Made by a program: the position numbers and the translations under genes | Shown here: positions 50,473-60,933 of the stretch, piece after piece | How the letters are laid out: the number at the start of each line of letters is the position of its first letter | How positions within the stretch are numbered: the first letter of the stretch is position 1 | From: Vibrio penaeicida | Lineage (GTDB): Bacteria; Pseudomonadota; Gammaproteobacteria; Enterobacterales; Vibrionaceae | Direction: 5' to 3' | Length of the DNA stretch: 64,000 nt | Assembly (NCBI RefSeq): GCF_002933855.1 | Contig: NZ_BFAQ01000015.1 | Coordinates: 124,001 to 188,000, forward strand | Notes under the pieces: generated by a model | The model's database searches: none | The model's input: the letters and a program-made list of their open reading frames with translations, nothing else | What the model was told of the DNA's origin: nothing

Positions 50473-51288
50473 ATGTCTAAGAAAACCGATAAATTTGAAA
50501 AAGACGTTGCTGCGAGCGTAAACATTGGAGACACACTACCCAATGACTTACCTTCATGGATGAAAGATATCGGTGTAAAACCAGGAGCTAAAGTCACCTC
50601 CGTTCAAGCACAAGGTGCGATTGGTGGTAAGACAGATATCCTAATAAAGCTGTCGGATGGCTCCCCTATTAAGATTTCAGCAAAGATGAGCAGCGCGCAT
50701 TACTTTGGCAACTGGTATTCGCACAATCGAATCATTGAAGATTTTGGAGTTAGAGCTTTTAATAAGCTGACAAAAGATTGCACTCAATGGGCAAAAGAAT
50801 GGGTAAAAAGCCCTTCAGCTTCCTTTTTCGTTGGTGTCAGTATTTGTTTTGGAAAACGTTCAGGAAAAACAGCTAGAGAGTTTACCCAAGTCTTTGACTA
50901 TCAGGATATTGTGAAGATAGTAGCAGGCGTAGGTAAAGGAAATTCAGTTGCTAACTGCCTATTGGTGAACAATAAAGTTCCCAGTAACTTACTTGAGCTC
51001 ATACAAAAACTTGAACCGATAAACAATGAGGTAATACAAACATTAAGCCGCAATTTTAAAGTCGTTTACCGTCCAATTAATCCAAAAACGGAAGGAAGTA
51101 ACCGAGGGAAGTGTACTTATACTCAATTTCGACCAACAAAGCGCTTAAGTAAGATGACAAAAGTCGAAACCCTTAAAGATCTAACGAGACTTGGCACCTT
51201 CGAGATCGTTTTGCCGAATGGTCTAAACCACAACCGCCTAATCCAAAATTTGAGAACCTATAATATCGACATTCCCACCAAGAAATAA
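50473..51288 (+). CDS. Putative type II restriction endonuclease
   Basis: 271 residues, ATG 50473 after AGGGGAA. No confident family match from memory. A plausible PD-(D/E)xK core is GGKTDILIKLSDG...ISAKM (about 52-75: Asp then Ser-x-Lys instead of Glu-x-Lys), preceded by an acidic helix (DKFEKDVAASVN). The neighbourhood decides the call: it faces a C5 methyltransferase across a shared terminator. It may belong to the HaeIII-type nuclease family if the methyltransferase comparison is right. It sits at tRNA-Leu and is slightly richer in A+T than its neighbours, consistent with transfer. Confidence 0.65.
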   Translation: MSKKTDKFEKDVAASVNIGDTLPNDLPSWMKDIGVKPGAKVTSVQAQGAIGGKTDILIKLSDGSPIKISAKMSSAHYFGNWYSHNRIIEDFGVRAFNKLTKDCTQWAKEWVKSPSASFFVGVSICFGKRSGKTAREFTQVFDYQDIVKIVAGVGKGNSVANCLLVNNKVPSNLLELIQKLEPINNEVIQTLSRNFKVVYRPINPKTEGSNRGKCTYTQFRPTKRLSKMTKVETLKDLTRLGTFEIVLPNGLNHNRLIQNLRTYNIDIPTKK

Positions 51289-51295
51289 CCACCGA

Positions 51296-51334
51296 AAAAA
51301 ACCTCAGTATTCGGCAAGAAACTGAGGTTTTTGT
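51296..51334. terminator. Bidirectional terminator between nuclease and methyltransferase genes
   Basis: AACCTCAGT/ACTGAGGTT stem with a 12-base loop, flanked by A7 and TTT. It separates the two convergent genes. Confidence 0.8.
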
Positions 51335-51403
51335 TTAGGCGGCACCAAAGGAGCGGGATCTAGCAAGAACAGTTAGACAACGAAAAGTAAACGAATGTCA
51401 TGA

Positions 51404-52414
51404 TTACGTAGCTTGAGATTTACCAATCGCTCCTGCTTTAGCCAGCGCACCTTTAATGCTTTCAGCAATGGCCGCAGCAAAATTCACCGCCACGGCATTG
51501 CCAATCATTTTGTAGCCCGCCCCAAGATCCTTGTAAATAAATTCAAAGCTGTCCGGAAAACCTTGGATTCGAGCGCATTCTCGAACACTTAAACGGCGAT
51601 ATTCGTGCCCATCCACAAAGACAAATTTGTCGGTTTCGACTTTCTGCATTTTCGGTGCACTAGGATGCAACGGTGCATGGCGTCCACCCGCTTGAATCGT
51701 AAATGAGGGCTCATCCCAAGTACGTACTCGGTTTCGACTCATAAACATGCTTGAAAAGCCTCCCGTCATGTATTCATGATTAGGAATTGCAACCTCTGGA
51801 TTAGGCTTGGACTTTGCTATAGCAGGGACGGCTAATCCGTCTATATCTTTCAGGCAATCTTTTAAACTTGGCTTATATTCGTGTGGTTCAGGAAAATGAT
51901 AATCGATATTGAGATCGGAGCGAAAGCCGATGAATATCACTCGCTTTCTATCCTGGGGAACATCGTATTCTGCAGCATTCATCAACTTAAAATGAAGATC
52001 GTACCCTGCTTCTCGGAACGTTTCTTTTATGTTTTCGAGTGCTTGTTTATGCCTTGGCGCCAGCATCCCACTCACGTTTTCTGCTAGAAAAAATTTCGGC
52101 CTTTTATCGGTAAGAATACGAATGAACTCGTAGAACAACTGCCCGCGGTGATCGTCTATTCCACGCTTGCTGCCCGCTTCACTCCAGCTTTGGCATGGTG
52201 GACCACCAATTATGCCATCGCAGTCTGGTACTTCTTCGCTTTCAATATTAACGATACTTCGACGATCCAGCTCAGTGGATGGGTGATTATGCTCGTACGT
52301 ATCCCAGATTTGCTTATCGTACTCATTGGCGAAAGGGATGTGGAATCCCGCTTTTTCAAAGCCAAGATCTAAGCCACCAGCTCCACTGAAAAAAGAAGCG
52401 ACCGTTAATTTCAT
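51404..52414 (-). CDS. DNA (cytosine-5) methyltransferase, HaeIII-like
   Basis: 336 residues with the ordered C5-methyltransferase motifs: [27 protein letters not shown] (catalytic Cys about 73), [34 protein letters not shown] and [10 protein letters not shown]. The target-recognition region ([31 protein letters not shown]...) resembles that of M.HaeIII (GGCC) from memory, so GGCC or a related GGNCC site is the best guess. It protects host DNA against the facing nuclease. Confidence 0.88.
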   Translation of the reverse strand: MKLTVASFFSGAGGLDLGFEKAGFHIPFANEYDKQIWDTYEHNHPSTELDRRSIVNIESEEVPDCDGIIGGPPCQSWSEAGSKRGIDDHRGQLFYEFIRILTDKRPKFFLAENVSGMLAPRHKQALENIKETFREAGYDLHFKLMNAAEYDVPQDRKRVIFIGFRSDLNIDYHFPEPHEYKPSLKDCLKDIDGLAVPAIAKSKPNPEVAIPNHEYMTGGFSSMFMSRNRVRTWDEPSFTIQAGGRHAPLHPSAPKMQKVETDKFVFVDGHEYRRLSVRECARIQGFPDSFEFIYKDLGAGYKMIGNAVAVNFAAAIAESIKGALAKAGAIGKSQAT

Positions 52415-52551
52415 TGATGCACTCGTTTGGTATCGGTTATGACAAGATTAAAGCATTTTACTGTACAAAACGTCAGTAAAAAGGGCGGGGATTATACCAT
52501 ATACATTCATTTTTGTGAGGAACAATGGTAGGAGAGGCAAGGGTAAAAACA

Positions 52552-52583
52552 AAAAAACGCCAATAAGTCATTGGCGCTTTTTC
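52552..52583 (-). terminator. Terminator after pmbA
   Basis: CGCCAAT/ATTGGCG stem, loop GACTT on the minus strand, with A6 before it and T6 after it on that strand. Confidence 0.88.
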
Positions 52584-52638
52584 ATAAGTATTAAGGCAAA
52601 TATAAAAGCGTGGTCCTTTTCACTTAAGCCGTATGTTT

Positions 52639-53982
52639 CTACTCGCCTGCAATCTTCATGGATTCAATTAAAATAGACCCTGTTTGAATCTGAGAACGCG
52701 TTTCCACATCACTACCCACGGCAACGATTTTCTGATACATGTCCACGAGATTACCAGCAATCGTCACTTCAGATACTGGGTACTTTATTTCCCCGTTTTC
52801 AACATAAAAACCAGCCGCGCCACGAGAATAATCGCCAGTTACAGAGTTCACACCCTGCCCCATTAGCTCGGTGACTAAAAAACCCGTACCTAACTCTTTA
52901 AGCATGGCATCAAAGCTTTGTCCCGTTGATTCTACAAACCAGTTATGAATACCACCAGCGTGCCCTGTTGGTGTCATGTTCATTTTACGCGCGGCATAGC
53001 TCGTCAGTAGGTAAGTAGATAGAACACCATCCGTAATGATTTGTTTGTCTTGAGTAAAGACACCTTCGTTATCAAACGGGCTTGAAGCTAAGCCACGAAG
53101 CATATGCGGTTTTTCGTGAATGTTAAACCAAGATGGCAGAATCTGTTCGCCTAACTTGTCCAACAAGAATGAAGATTTTCTGTAAAGATTTCCGCCACTG
53201 ATAGCCATCACAAGGTGACCAATCAAGCCAGTTGCAACATCCGCAGCAAACATAACGGGCATTTTCCCAGTTGGTAAACGCTGTGCATCTAAACGGCTTA
53301 TGGTCTTTTCAGCCGCTTTTAAGCCAACCGTTTCAGGTGACCATAAATCTTCTTTTCGGCGTGAAACAGTGTAGTTGTAATCACGCTCCATATCGCCATT
53401 TTCACCCGCACCAATCACACAACAGCTCATGCTGTGTCTGCTCGAAGCATAGCTAGCCAGTAAACCGTGGCTGTTGCCATACACTTTTAAGCCATAATGG
53501 CTATCGTAGCTTGCGCCGTCACTCTGCTTGATTTTGTCGCTGTAACTGAGTGCCGCTTCTTCGGCTGCAATAGCGAGCTTAGCCGCTTGGTCTGGTTCCG
53601 GTTCGTCTGGGTGGAAAAGATCCAAATCAGGGATGTCCTTAACCATCAATTCTTTAGGCGCAGGACCTGCACAAGGGTCTTCAGATGTGTAGTTTGCGAT
53701 ATCAAGCGCTGCCATCACTGTCTGTTGAATTGCTTTTTCACTCAAATCAGATGTCGAGGCACTGCCTTTACGCTGGCCACGATACACAGTGATGCCTAAA
53801 GCACCGTCACTATTAAATTCGACATTTTCAACTTCACACATGCGAGTTGATACGCTGATACCGGTGCTTTTGCTAATAGCGACTTCAGCAGCGTCTGCCG
53901 TTCCTGTCGCAATTTCCAATGCTTTGCTGACAGCTTCCTCTAATTCCAACTTTTGTTGTGCGATTTGCGCTTTTACGTCCAT
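52639..53982 (-). CDS. pmbA: Metalloprotease-related protein PmbA/TldE
   Basis: 447 residues, U62 family, the non-metal-binding partner of TldD. It processes microcin B17 and degrades CcdA and similar peptides in E. coli. Landmarks: [51 protein letters not shown] and [18 protein letters not shown]. The HExxxH of TldD is absent, as expected. ATG 53982 is chosen; a further 110 in-frame residues run into yjgA on the opposite strand and are not family-like. Divergent from yjgA. Confidence 0.95.
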   Translation of the reverse strand: MDVKAQIAQQKLELEEAVSKALEIATGTADAAEVAISKSTGISVSTRMCEVENVEFNSDGALGITVYRGQRKGSASTSDLSEKAIQQTVMAALDIANYTSEDPCAGPAPKELMVKDIPDLDLFHPDEPEPDQAAKLAIAAEEAALSYSDKIKQSDGASYDSHYGLKVYGNSHGLLASYASSRHSMSCCVIGAGENGDMERDYNYTVSRRKEDLWSPETVGLKAAEKTISRLDAQRLPTGKMPVMFAADVATGLIGHLVMAISGGNLYRKSSFLLDKLGEQILPSWFNIHEKPHMLRGLASSPFDNEGVFTQDKQIITDGVLSTYLLTSYAARKMNMTPTGHAGGIHNWFVESTGQSFDAMLKELGTGFLVTELMGQGVNSVTGDYSRGAAGFYVENGEIKYPVSEVTIAGNLVDMYQKIVAVGSDVETRSQIQTGSILIESMKIAGE

Positions 53983-54103
53983 ACCGAAATAACTGTTGTT
54001 TAAGGGATTATTGATTAAGGATAACAAGGTTTTCGCTTTCGCCCCATAATTCTTGTTAAAATAAGCGATAATTGAACACTGATATCGAAGTAGGCAGACA
54101 GAA

Positions 54104-54631
54104 ATGGCACGTAAAAACCAAAAAGCGCCGTGGGAAGAGGAAGAAGAAATCATCTGGGTAAGTAAATCCGAGATGAAGCAGGATATGGAAGAACTGCAGA
54201 AGCTAGGTGAAGAACTGGTGGAACTAAAACCGGCGGTATTGGAAAAATTTCCACTCAGTGAAGATCTGCGAGACGCCATCGCAGACGCGCAACGTTTCAA
54301 AAATGAAGCCAAACGTCGTCAGCTTCAGTACATTGGAAAACTGATGCGTACAGAAGATCCAGAGCCTATTCAAGCCGCATTGGATAAAGTTCGCAACAAG
54401 CACTCCCAAGCCACTGCGGAATTGCATAAATTGGAGCAATTGAGAGATCGCGTTATAGAGGAAGGCGATAGCGCGATTGCGGAAGTGTTAGAGCGATTCC
54501 CATCTGCAGACAGACAGCGCTTACGTCAGCTTTCTCGTCAGGCAAAAAGGGAAAAACAAAACAACAAACCGCCAAAATCCTCTAGAGAGATTTTCCAAAC
54601 TCTAAAAGTACTTTTCGAAGAGACAGAATAG
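54104..54631 (+). CDS. darP: Ribosome-associated protein DarP/YjgA
   Basis: 175 residues, UPF0307/YjgA family: highly charged and helical ([55 protein letters not shown]). It is associated with 50S assembly in E. coli. It lies alone between divergent pmbA and convergent tldD. Confidence 0.93.
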   Translation: MARKNQKAPWEEEEEIIWVSKSEMKQDMEELQKLGEELVELKPAVLEKFPLSEDLRDAIADAQRFKNEAKRRQLQYIGKLMRTEDPEPIQAALDKVRNKHSQATAELHKLEQLRDRVIEEGDSAIAEVLERFPSADRQRLRQLSRQAKREKQNNKPPKSSREIFQTLKVLFEETE

Positions 54632-54639
54632 AGACACAA

Positions 54640-54667
54640 AAAAAAGCTGCCTAGGCAGCTTTTTTAT
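54640..54667. terminator. Bidirectional terminator between darP and tldD
   Basis: AAAAAGCTGCC/GGCAGCTTTTT stem with TA at the centre. It serves both convergent genes. Confidence 0.9.
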
Positions 54668-54742
54668 ATCTAACTGGTTTATTTCTACAACTCGGTCACA
54701 GCAAACAAAGCAAACTGCTATCCCGAGTTCAGGTTAAGTCAT

Positions 54743-56188
54743 TTACTCTGTACCACCAACAGTGATGGAATCCAGTTTCAGTGTAGGTTGGCCGACACCC
54801 ACTGGCACGCTTTGCCCAGCTTTACCACAGACACCAACACCACGATCTAAGGCAAGATCATTACCAACCATCGATACCTGCTGCATCGCTTCAATCCCTG
54901 AACCAATAAGCGTCGCACCTTTAACTGGTCGAGTAACCTTACCGTCTTCAATCAAATACGCTTCTGACGTTGAGAATACAAATTTGCCCGAAGTAATATC
55001 TACTTGTCCCCCACCAAAGTTAGGGGCGTAAAGGCCGTTTTTCACCGTTGAGATGATTTCTTCAGGAGAATGTTCACCAGCCAGCATGTAAGTATTGGTC
55101 ATACGAGGCATTGGAAGGTGCGCGTATGATTCACGACGACCATTACCCGTTGGTGCAACCCCCATTAATTGGGCGTTGTGCTTATCTTGCATGTAGCCTT
55201 TTAACACGCCATTCTCAATAAGAGTGTTGTATTTGCCAGCGACACCTTCGTCATCAACGTTCAAAGAACCACGCAAGTCGGGCAAGGTTCCATCATCAAC
55301 AATGGTGCAATGTTTTGATGTGACTTGTTCACCCACTTTGCCCGAAAACACAGAAGAAGCTTTCCGGTTAAAATCACCTTCTAATCCATGACCAACCGCT
55401 TCATGTAGAAGAACGCCCGGCCAGCCTGCCCCTAAAACAACAGGCATGGTACCAGCAGGAGCTGCGTCCGCTTCTAAGTTAACCATAGCTTGACGAATGG
55501 CTTCATCCGCAAAATCAAAAGCACGCTTTCGACCACCTTCTTCTTGAAGGAAAAACTCATAGCCATATCGACCACCACCACCAGAACTGCCACGCTCTCG
55601 ACGATCGCCTTTCTTCGCCAATACACTGATAGACAATCGAACGAGAGGTCGAATATCCCCAGCATAAGTACCATCTGTCGCGGCTACCAGCATCTGCTCG
55701 TAAACGCCACTGATGCTAACCGAAACTTCTTGTATCAAGGGCTCTTTAGTACGAATGTACGCATCGAGCTGCTTTAGCAACTCAATTTTTTGCTGCTTCT
55801 GCAAACTTTCTAGCGGATTAACTGAACGGTAGAACTCCGGAGCTTGGTTGCGAGAAAACGCTTTAACTGAACCCGTTTGGCCTTGAGATGCGATACCGCG
55901 AGCTGCAATTGCACTTTGCTTTAATCCATTAAGGTCGATTTGATCGGAGTAAGCAAAACCCGTTTTCTCTCCGGTGATAGCACGAACACCCACACCACGA
56001 TCAATATTAAAAGAGCCATCTTTTATAATACTGTCTTCCAGAACCAGAGATTCATGCCAGCTCGACTGAAAGTACAGATCAGCATAATCTACATCTCGGC
56101 TGGCAATCAGACCTAATGTCTCAGCAAGATCTTTCTCAGTGAGACCCGTAGGTGCCAGTAATTCTTGTTCAATTTGATTTATTGTCAT
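54743..56188 (-). CDS. tldD: Metalloprotease TldD
   Basis: 481 residues, U62 family. The zinc motif [11 protein letters not shown] (about 260-270) is complete and the C-terminal Cys ligand is in [10 protein letters not shown]. Other landmarks are [18 protein letters not shown] and [12 protein letters not shown]. It forms a heterodimer with PmbA (52.6 kb). ATG 56188 overlaps the nitrilase stop by 4 bp. In E. coli tldD likewise follows yhdP. Confidence 0.96.
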   Translation of the reverse strand: MTINQIEQELLAPTGLTEKDLAETLGLIASRDVDYADLYFQSSWHESLVLEDSIIKDGSFNIDRGVGVRAITGEKTGFAYSDQIDLNGLKQSAIAARGIASQGQTGSVKAFSRNQAPEFYRSVNPLESLQKQQKIELLKQLDAYIRTKEPLIQEVSVSISGVYEQMLVAATDGTYAGDIRPLVRLSISVLAKKGDRRERGSSGGGGRYGYEFFLQEEGGRKRAFDFADEAIRQAMVNLEADAAPAGTMPVVLGAGWPGVLLHEAVGHGLEGDFNRKASSVFSGKVGEQVTSKHCTIVDDGTLPDLRGSLNVDDEGVAGKYNTLIENGVLKGYMQDKHNAQLMGVAPTGNGRRESYAHLPMPRMTNTYMLAGEHSPEEIISTVKNGLYAPNFGGGQVDITSGKFVFSTSEAYLIEDGKVTRPVKGATLIGSGIEAMQQVSMVGNDLALDRGVGVCGKAGQSVPVGVGQPTLKLDSITVGGTE

Positions 56189-57012
56189 TTGATCGGCTCT
56201 TTCTTCATTACGTTGCTAAAGCGATTGTGCTCTATCAACGGCATATTCTTTCTGATTGAGGCAAGCTGTTCTAAATCCAGCTCTACCAATAATGTTCCTG
56301 ATTCTTGTTCTAATGAAGCGATGACTTCACCCCAAGGGCTTACCACCATTGAGTGTCCCCAAGTTTCACGCCCACATGCATGTGTTCCGCCTTGGTTTAC
56401 TGCGATGACAAAGCACTGAGTTTCTATGGCTCTCGCTCTTAACAGAATCTCCCAGTGCGCCTTACCGGTGACGGCAGTGAATGCGGCGGGCACAAATATA
56501 ATATCCGCACCTTGGTTTCTAAGTTCGCTAAATAGAGAAGGAAATCTTAAGTCATAACAAATTGTTAGACCAAGTGTAGCAGAGGGCGTATCAACTAGCG
56601 AAATCTTGTTGCCGTAGGCAAAGGTGTCGGATTCGCGATAGTTCCCCTGTTTGTCTACGACATCCACATCAAATAGATGAAGTTTGTCGTAGTGAGCAAC
56701 GCATTCACCTTTTGGGTTATAAAGCAATGACGTTGTCGTGATACCTTTGGTTTGTTGAATTGGAAAACTGCCAATATGGAGCCAGACACCATAAGTCTGA
56801 GCTAAGTTCTGAAAAGCTTGTTGAAGCAACCCCTCCCCTAGCTTTTCGGCAACGGAGTGATACTCGTCTCGACTACCAAATACGAGTGCGTTTTCAGGGG
56901 TAGAAATCAGCTCTGCCCCCTGTTTGGCCAATGATTCAACCCCTTGCTCAATAATGTTTAAATTATGCTGAGGCAAAGCGTTTGACGTCATTTGAATCAG
57001 TCCTACTCGCAT
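56185..57012 (-). CDS. Carbon-nitrogen hydrolase (Nit1/NitA-like amidase)
   Basis: 275 residues, nitrilase superfamily. The Glu-Lys-Cys triad is visible: Glu in TPENALVFG, Lys in [10 protein letters not shown] and Cys in TICYDLRFP. This branch resembles Nit1/NitA, which hydrolyses deaminated glutathione, but the substrate is inferred only. ATG 57012 (MRVGLIQM) follows GGAGAAGG; a codon at 57033 is less likely. Between yhdP and tldD in the same direction, start and stop coupled with tldD. Confidence 0.85.
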   Translation of the reverse strand: MRVGLIQMTSNALPQHNLNIIEQGVESLAKQGAELISTPENALVFGSRDEYHSVAEKLGEGLLQQAFQNLAQTYGVWLHIGSFPIQQTKGITTTSLLYNPKGECVAHYDKLHLFDVDVVDKQGNYRESDTFAYGNKISLVDTPSATLGLTICYDLRFPSLFSELRNQGADIIFVPAAFTAVTGKAHWEILLRARAIETQCFVIAVNQGGTHACGRETWGHSMVVSPWGEVIASLEQESGTLLVELDLEQLASIRKNMPLIEHNRFSNVMKKEPIK

Positions 57013-57049
57013 GTCCTTCTCCTTAGGTTTCAAACCTCAAACTACAAAC

Positions 57050-60000
57050 TTAGTTTTGAGAGGTGTTGTCAGGTACCGTATATTCACCCTTACTTCTAGA
57101 TATCTCCGTTACGCTTGGGTTATCCAATGCCCCTTTCACTGCATAATTTACCTTGGTAAACACTTCCACTACTGGAGATAGCGCGGTGGTTATCGCAAAA
57201 ACATATATAGCGGTTTGTGGTGCCACTGCAAACGCGGTAATGACGGGAATACCTGATGTTAGATCGGGTACAAACTCTACTTCAGCATCCACTACTTGTG
57301 TTTCTAGGTTTGCTAATCCTTTAATTGACATGCGTCCTGCTACAGCATCCATCTCAATATCATTAGTAACAAAAATACCGTTCTTCACTTCACCAGATCC
57401 CGTAATGCTATTGAACGCCATCCCCTTATCAAACACATCACTGAAATCGAGCTGCATTTTACGAATAATGGAGTCTAAGCTGAACAGCCCAAGAAGACGC
57501 GCTGCACCACTCACATCGGATATTACACCTTTCCCTAGCTTAGAGGAGATGGTTCCATTCATAGAAGTCATTTGGGGCAACCAAGGTGCGCCATTCCATT
57601 CAAGATCTGTCTCCACGTCAAATGGCGCCTTTTGAATGCCGGAAGTAATACCGAAACGTTCCATCACTTCTGTATTGTTCTTACCAGACATCACCATTTT
57701 AAATTTAGAGCGACTTTGGTTCTCTTTGAGCATCCACCAACCGGAAGCCTTAAACTTATTGTCGCCACTTGAGAAGGAAATATTCTTCCATTCAAGACGA
57801 TCGCCTTGCCTTAAAAAGTCCACATTGACCTTTCCGATCTTATAGCCTTGTAACCAAAAGTCGTCTATTGCCAACGTTAGGTTGGGTACCGCGTCATGAA
57901 ATACTCGGTCAAAAGGTCGAATCAGAGGTTGGGGTTTTTCATCATCCAAAGCGAGTGGCTCAGGGTCTGTCGATTCATCGAAACCAGGGATATAGAGTTG
58001 CAGTCTATCCAGTGAAACCGTTAAATCATACGGTTCAAGGTAGCTTGCTTGACCTGATATCTCAGCCCCCTCCGCTTCCATCTTCCAGCCAAGACTCTTC
58101 TTGCGAGCGCTAAAGTTTAAATCATGCCATTCGACCCCGGCTAACGTCAGCGCTTTGCTCTCCACTTTAACGCTTTCTGGAACGGGGATTTTAGGCACAT
58201 CTAATTCGCTCACTAGCGGTTGGGGACCGGTGACAGGTCCCAAAAAGAGCTCTAACCAATGATCCAGATTGAAGTTATCACGACGCACAACCGCACTGTG
58301 ACCAACAATGGGGCTTACTCGGAATGCGCCACGCCCGACCACTAGGTGAGAGGCTCCGAATTCGGGTCTTTCATTGCTAATATCAATTTCAGCCTGATAT
58401 TTAAATTCAGGAAGCTGTAAGCGTGCAGAAATGGTTTCTTGGTTACCAGAGGCTTGTAGCCTAGCACTGCCTTTCTCACCCAATGCTTTACCGAGAGGCT
58501 CTGGATATTGGCTGGCAATAAATTGAGTTTCCGCTTTCACATCAACCTGATAGGTAAAGCCGACATCGTTAATTTGCAAATCAACATCCATACTCCACGG
58601 CGCATGACCTTGTACGCGCTTCAACCACGTTTCGCCTACATACGGCACCAATGGTTGTACGTCCCAATCCCCAAGAACATCGATATTTACGTTGTAGTTC
58701 TTGCTCTGAGTTTGCCCTAAAAAGTCCAGAGAAATAGGCTGCCCTAAGAGTTCCGCAGATAGACCAGAGGACCGAACCACATCATTATCAAATTCGATTA
58801 AACCAGATGCATTACTTAGCGTCATTGAGGGTGTTTTAATATCAACTTGATTATCTGGTAGTTTTGCCCAGCCCCAAGCCCGAGTATCGCTTCCATCAAA
58901 AGGAATCTTTAGTTGAAAATCCGCATCAACCAAGCCTTTAACTTGAACGGCAGTTAAAGCGGCACCAACAGAATCAACCAAAGGTGTGGCCATCATGTAA
59001 TCACGAACGGCATCACCTTTACCTCTTGCTGTGGCTTCTATTTCTATATGACCATTTTCCGACAACGACGGGATTCTTCCCGTAATTCGACTCGCCTTCA
59101 CATCCATGAGTGTCGCGCTTCGAGAATCCATAAACATGGCTTCATTTTGGAATAACAAATCAAGCTGAAGGTTCTTAAGCGGCGGCCACGCCGTGTCAAA
59201 ACTAAACTGCGACTGCTTTAAATTTACCAGTGCTTGGAACATGCCATCATTGTTAGAGTATGGGAATCGATCCAAGCTGCCATACCAGAGCAACTTAGAT
59301 GTGCTCGCTTTACCTGCTTGAATCGCTGTTGATAGGTAATCCGTCAATTCCGTACCTAACGCCAGAGTTGGCAGATAGCGCCACGTTTCACCTGCGTTGA
59401 AGGCATCAGCTTCGGCATAAAAAGAAAGGAATGGGCTTTTCCCTTTAGGGAAATCCAATTTAAAGGCACCTAATACTTGGAGATCAGGTGTTGCTGCTGT
59501 TACTTTGTCTGCCCATAGGCTCCAACCCCAATCACCCAGATCTTTCCATGTGATGTCCACTTGGGCTTGGCGAATTTTGAGCGGGGCTTGAAATACATCA
59601 CCATAAGGCAATTCATCATCAATCAAAGAAACACGAGCATTGATCTGCTCTAGAGAACCAGACACTTGAGCACTTAGGTGATGCAATTCAGGTAACAGCT
59701 CCCACTGTTTCATTGCTCCATCTTCAAGAATGGCAGAAAAGCGCATGCTCGACGGATCTTTGCCCATGGATACACGAATGTCTTCTACTCTACCTCCGAG
59801 CTGAACGGTATCCAGCCACCCGTTAAGCTTATCCGACTCAGGCATCAAGTGAACGAATGGCGTTAAAGTTGCGACATTGACTTCAGATACATTTAACTGC
59901 CAGTTTTCTTTGTTGAATTTAAATACCGCATCCAACAAGGGCCAAGGTGTATCATCTGTTCGGAGTCTAAGTGAGTGGGCATTCACTTGCCAGCCTGAGC

Positions 60001-60922
60001 CTGATGGAGCCATGCTAACAATACCGTGCTCCAGCATTAAGCTATGCTGCGCTTCCTTATTCCAACTGATTTCGCTTGGTAAAATTTCTAAGTAAGCGTT
60101 TTTAGGTTGCCCTTTGTCCAACGTAATCCAAGAATTAAAGCTAGCGTGCCCCTGAGCAATGCCTACTTTGTCTTTCAAGTACTTTGTAAGCCAAGGCGTC
60201 ACTTGAAGGTTTTCGGCACTAACGAAGAAATCACCACTGATTCGAGACAAATCTCCCGACTCGGTAAAATCAGCTTTCACCGTTAGGCTATTTATGTCGT
60301 CATCTGCAATGCCAATAACGCCATCAGCCCGATGCTGGTTTCCAAAGTTCTGCCACTTTAAATGCTCAATTTCCAACGTTTTTATATCGCCGGTAAACGT
60401 CTGGTAAGTTACGTTTGAATTGGCAATCGAAAAATCGTTCAATTGGCGCAGAAGTAAGTGTTCAATGTCGCTTAAAACACTTTCAGATGAAGGGGAAGAT
60501 ACCTCTGGCTTTCCAATAGCTTGGTTGCTTTCTTTCAACCATTTAATGTGCTGAATATCTAAACTCAGCCCATCAACACGTAACGTCGACACGACAGGGG
60601 TTAGTTGGCGAAGTGAGGCAAAAATGTCTAGTTCTATTTCAGCTTCTCGGATAAGGATTTGGGTTTTATCTTCATCTGGAAGAATGGCTTGCAGGTTTTC
60701 TAATGCAATGAAAGGGTGAGTATTTTTCCAGTAGCCACTGACCTTTTCACTTTGGAATTCGATTCCCGTGGATTGAGAAACCCACGTTTCGATATCAGCT
60801 TGATACTTATCTAAACGAGGAAGAGAAACACGCAAAACAGTAACGGTGATCGCAAGGATCACCATTACGGTGACTAAACTCCAAATGAGCGTGCGCCAAA
60901 GTAGAGATGGCAGAAACTTCAC
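57050..60922 (-). CDS. yhdP: AsmA-like/YhdP family envelope protein
   Basis: 1290 residues, consistent with YhdP (~1266). An N-terminal membrane anchor (about 12-30) precedes a very long, repeated beta-rich periplasmic region. The C terminus has an AsmA_2/DUF3971-type end (NNTEVMERFGITSGIQ, FSLDSIIRKMQLDFSDVF, SIKGLANLE). YhdP, TamB and YdbH form bridge-like channels that carry phospholipids to the outer membrane. It sits between rng and the nitrilase gene, as in E. coli. Confidence 0.94.
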   Translation of the reverse strand: MKFLPSLLWRTLIWSLVTVMVILAITVTVLRVSLPRLDKYQADIETWVSQSTGIEFQSEKVSGYWKNTHPFIALENLQAILPDEDKTQILIREAEIELDIFASLRQLTPVVSTLRVDGLSLDIQHIKWLKESNQAIGKPEVSSPSSESVLSDIEHLLLRQLNDFSIANSNVTYQTFTGDIKTLEIEHLKWQNFGNQHRADGVIGIADDDINSLTVKADFTESGDLSRISGDFFVSAENLQVTPWLTKYLKDKVGIAQGHASFNSWITLDKGQPKNAYLEILPSEISWNKEAQHSLMLEHGIVSMAPSGSGWQVNAHSLRLRTDDTPWPLLDAVFKFNKENWQLNVSEVNVATLTPFVHLMPESDKLNGWLDTVQLGGRVEDIRVSMGKDPSSMRFSAILEDGAMKQWELLPELHHLSAQVSGSLEQINARVSLIDDELPYGDVFQAPLKIRQAQVDITWKDLGDWGWSLWADKVTAATPDLQVLGAFKLDFPKGKSPFLSFYAEADAFNAGETWRYLPTLALGTELTDYLSTAIQAGKASTSKLLWYGSLDRFPYSNNDGMFQALVNLKQSQFSFDTAWPPLKNLQLDLLFQNEAMFMDSRSATLMDVKASRITGRIPSLSENGHIEIEATARGKGDAVRDYMMATPLVDSVGAALTAVQVKGLVDADFQLKIPFDGSDTRAWGWAKLPDNQVDIKTPSMTLSNASGLIEFDNDVVRSSGLSAELLGQPISLDFLGQTQSKNYNVNIDVLGDWDVQPLVPYVGETWLKRVQGHAPWSMDVDLQINDVGFTYQVDVKAETQFIASQYPEPLGKALGEKGSARLQASGNQETISARLQLPEFKYQAEIDISNERPEFGASHLVVGRGAFRVSPIVGHSAVVRRDNFNLDHWLELFLGPVTGPQPLVSELDVPKIPVPESVKVESKALTLAGVEWHDLNFSARKKSLGWKMEAEGAEISGQASYLEPYDLTVSLDRLQLYIPGFDESTDPEPLALDDEKPQPLIRPFDRVFHDAVPNLTLAIDDFWLQGYKIGKVNVDFLRQGDRLEWKNISFSSGDNKFKASGWWMLKENQSRSKFKMVMSGKNNTEVMERFGITSGIQKAPFDVETDLEWNGAPWLPQMTSMNGTISSKLGKGVISDVSGAARLLGLFSLDSIIRKMQLDFSDVFDKGMAFNSITGSGEVKNGIFVTNDIEMDAVAGRMSIKGLANLETQVVDAEVEFVPDLTSGIPVITAFAVAPQTAIYVFAITTALSPVVEVFTKVNYAVKGALDNPSVTEISRSKGEYTVPDNTSQN

Positions 60923-60933
60923 TGTTGCTCCAT

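Noticed and set aside
52415..52638. Right-hand copy of the tRNA-Leu 3' end bounding the R-M island
   Set aside because: I searched this gap for the CCGCCCACCGGTACCA end and found none, so the island's right boundary is not defined.
53983..54312. N-terminal extension of pmbA by 110 residues
   Set aside because: It runs across the divergent darP gene, is Ser-rich and does not match the family start at [14 protein letters not shown].
57153..57635. 160-codon plus-strand frame opposite yhdP
   Set aside because: Ser/Thr-rich antisense shadow of a beta-rich gene; no start site.
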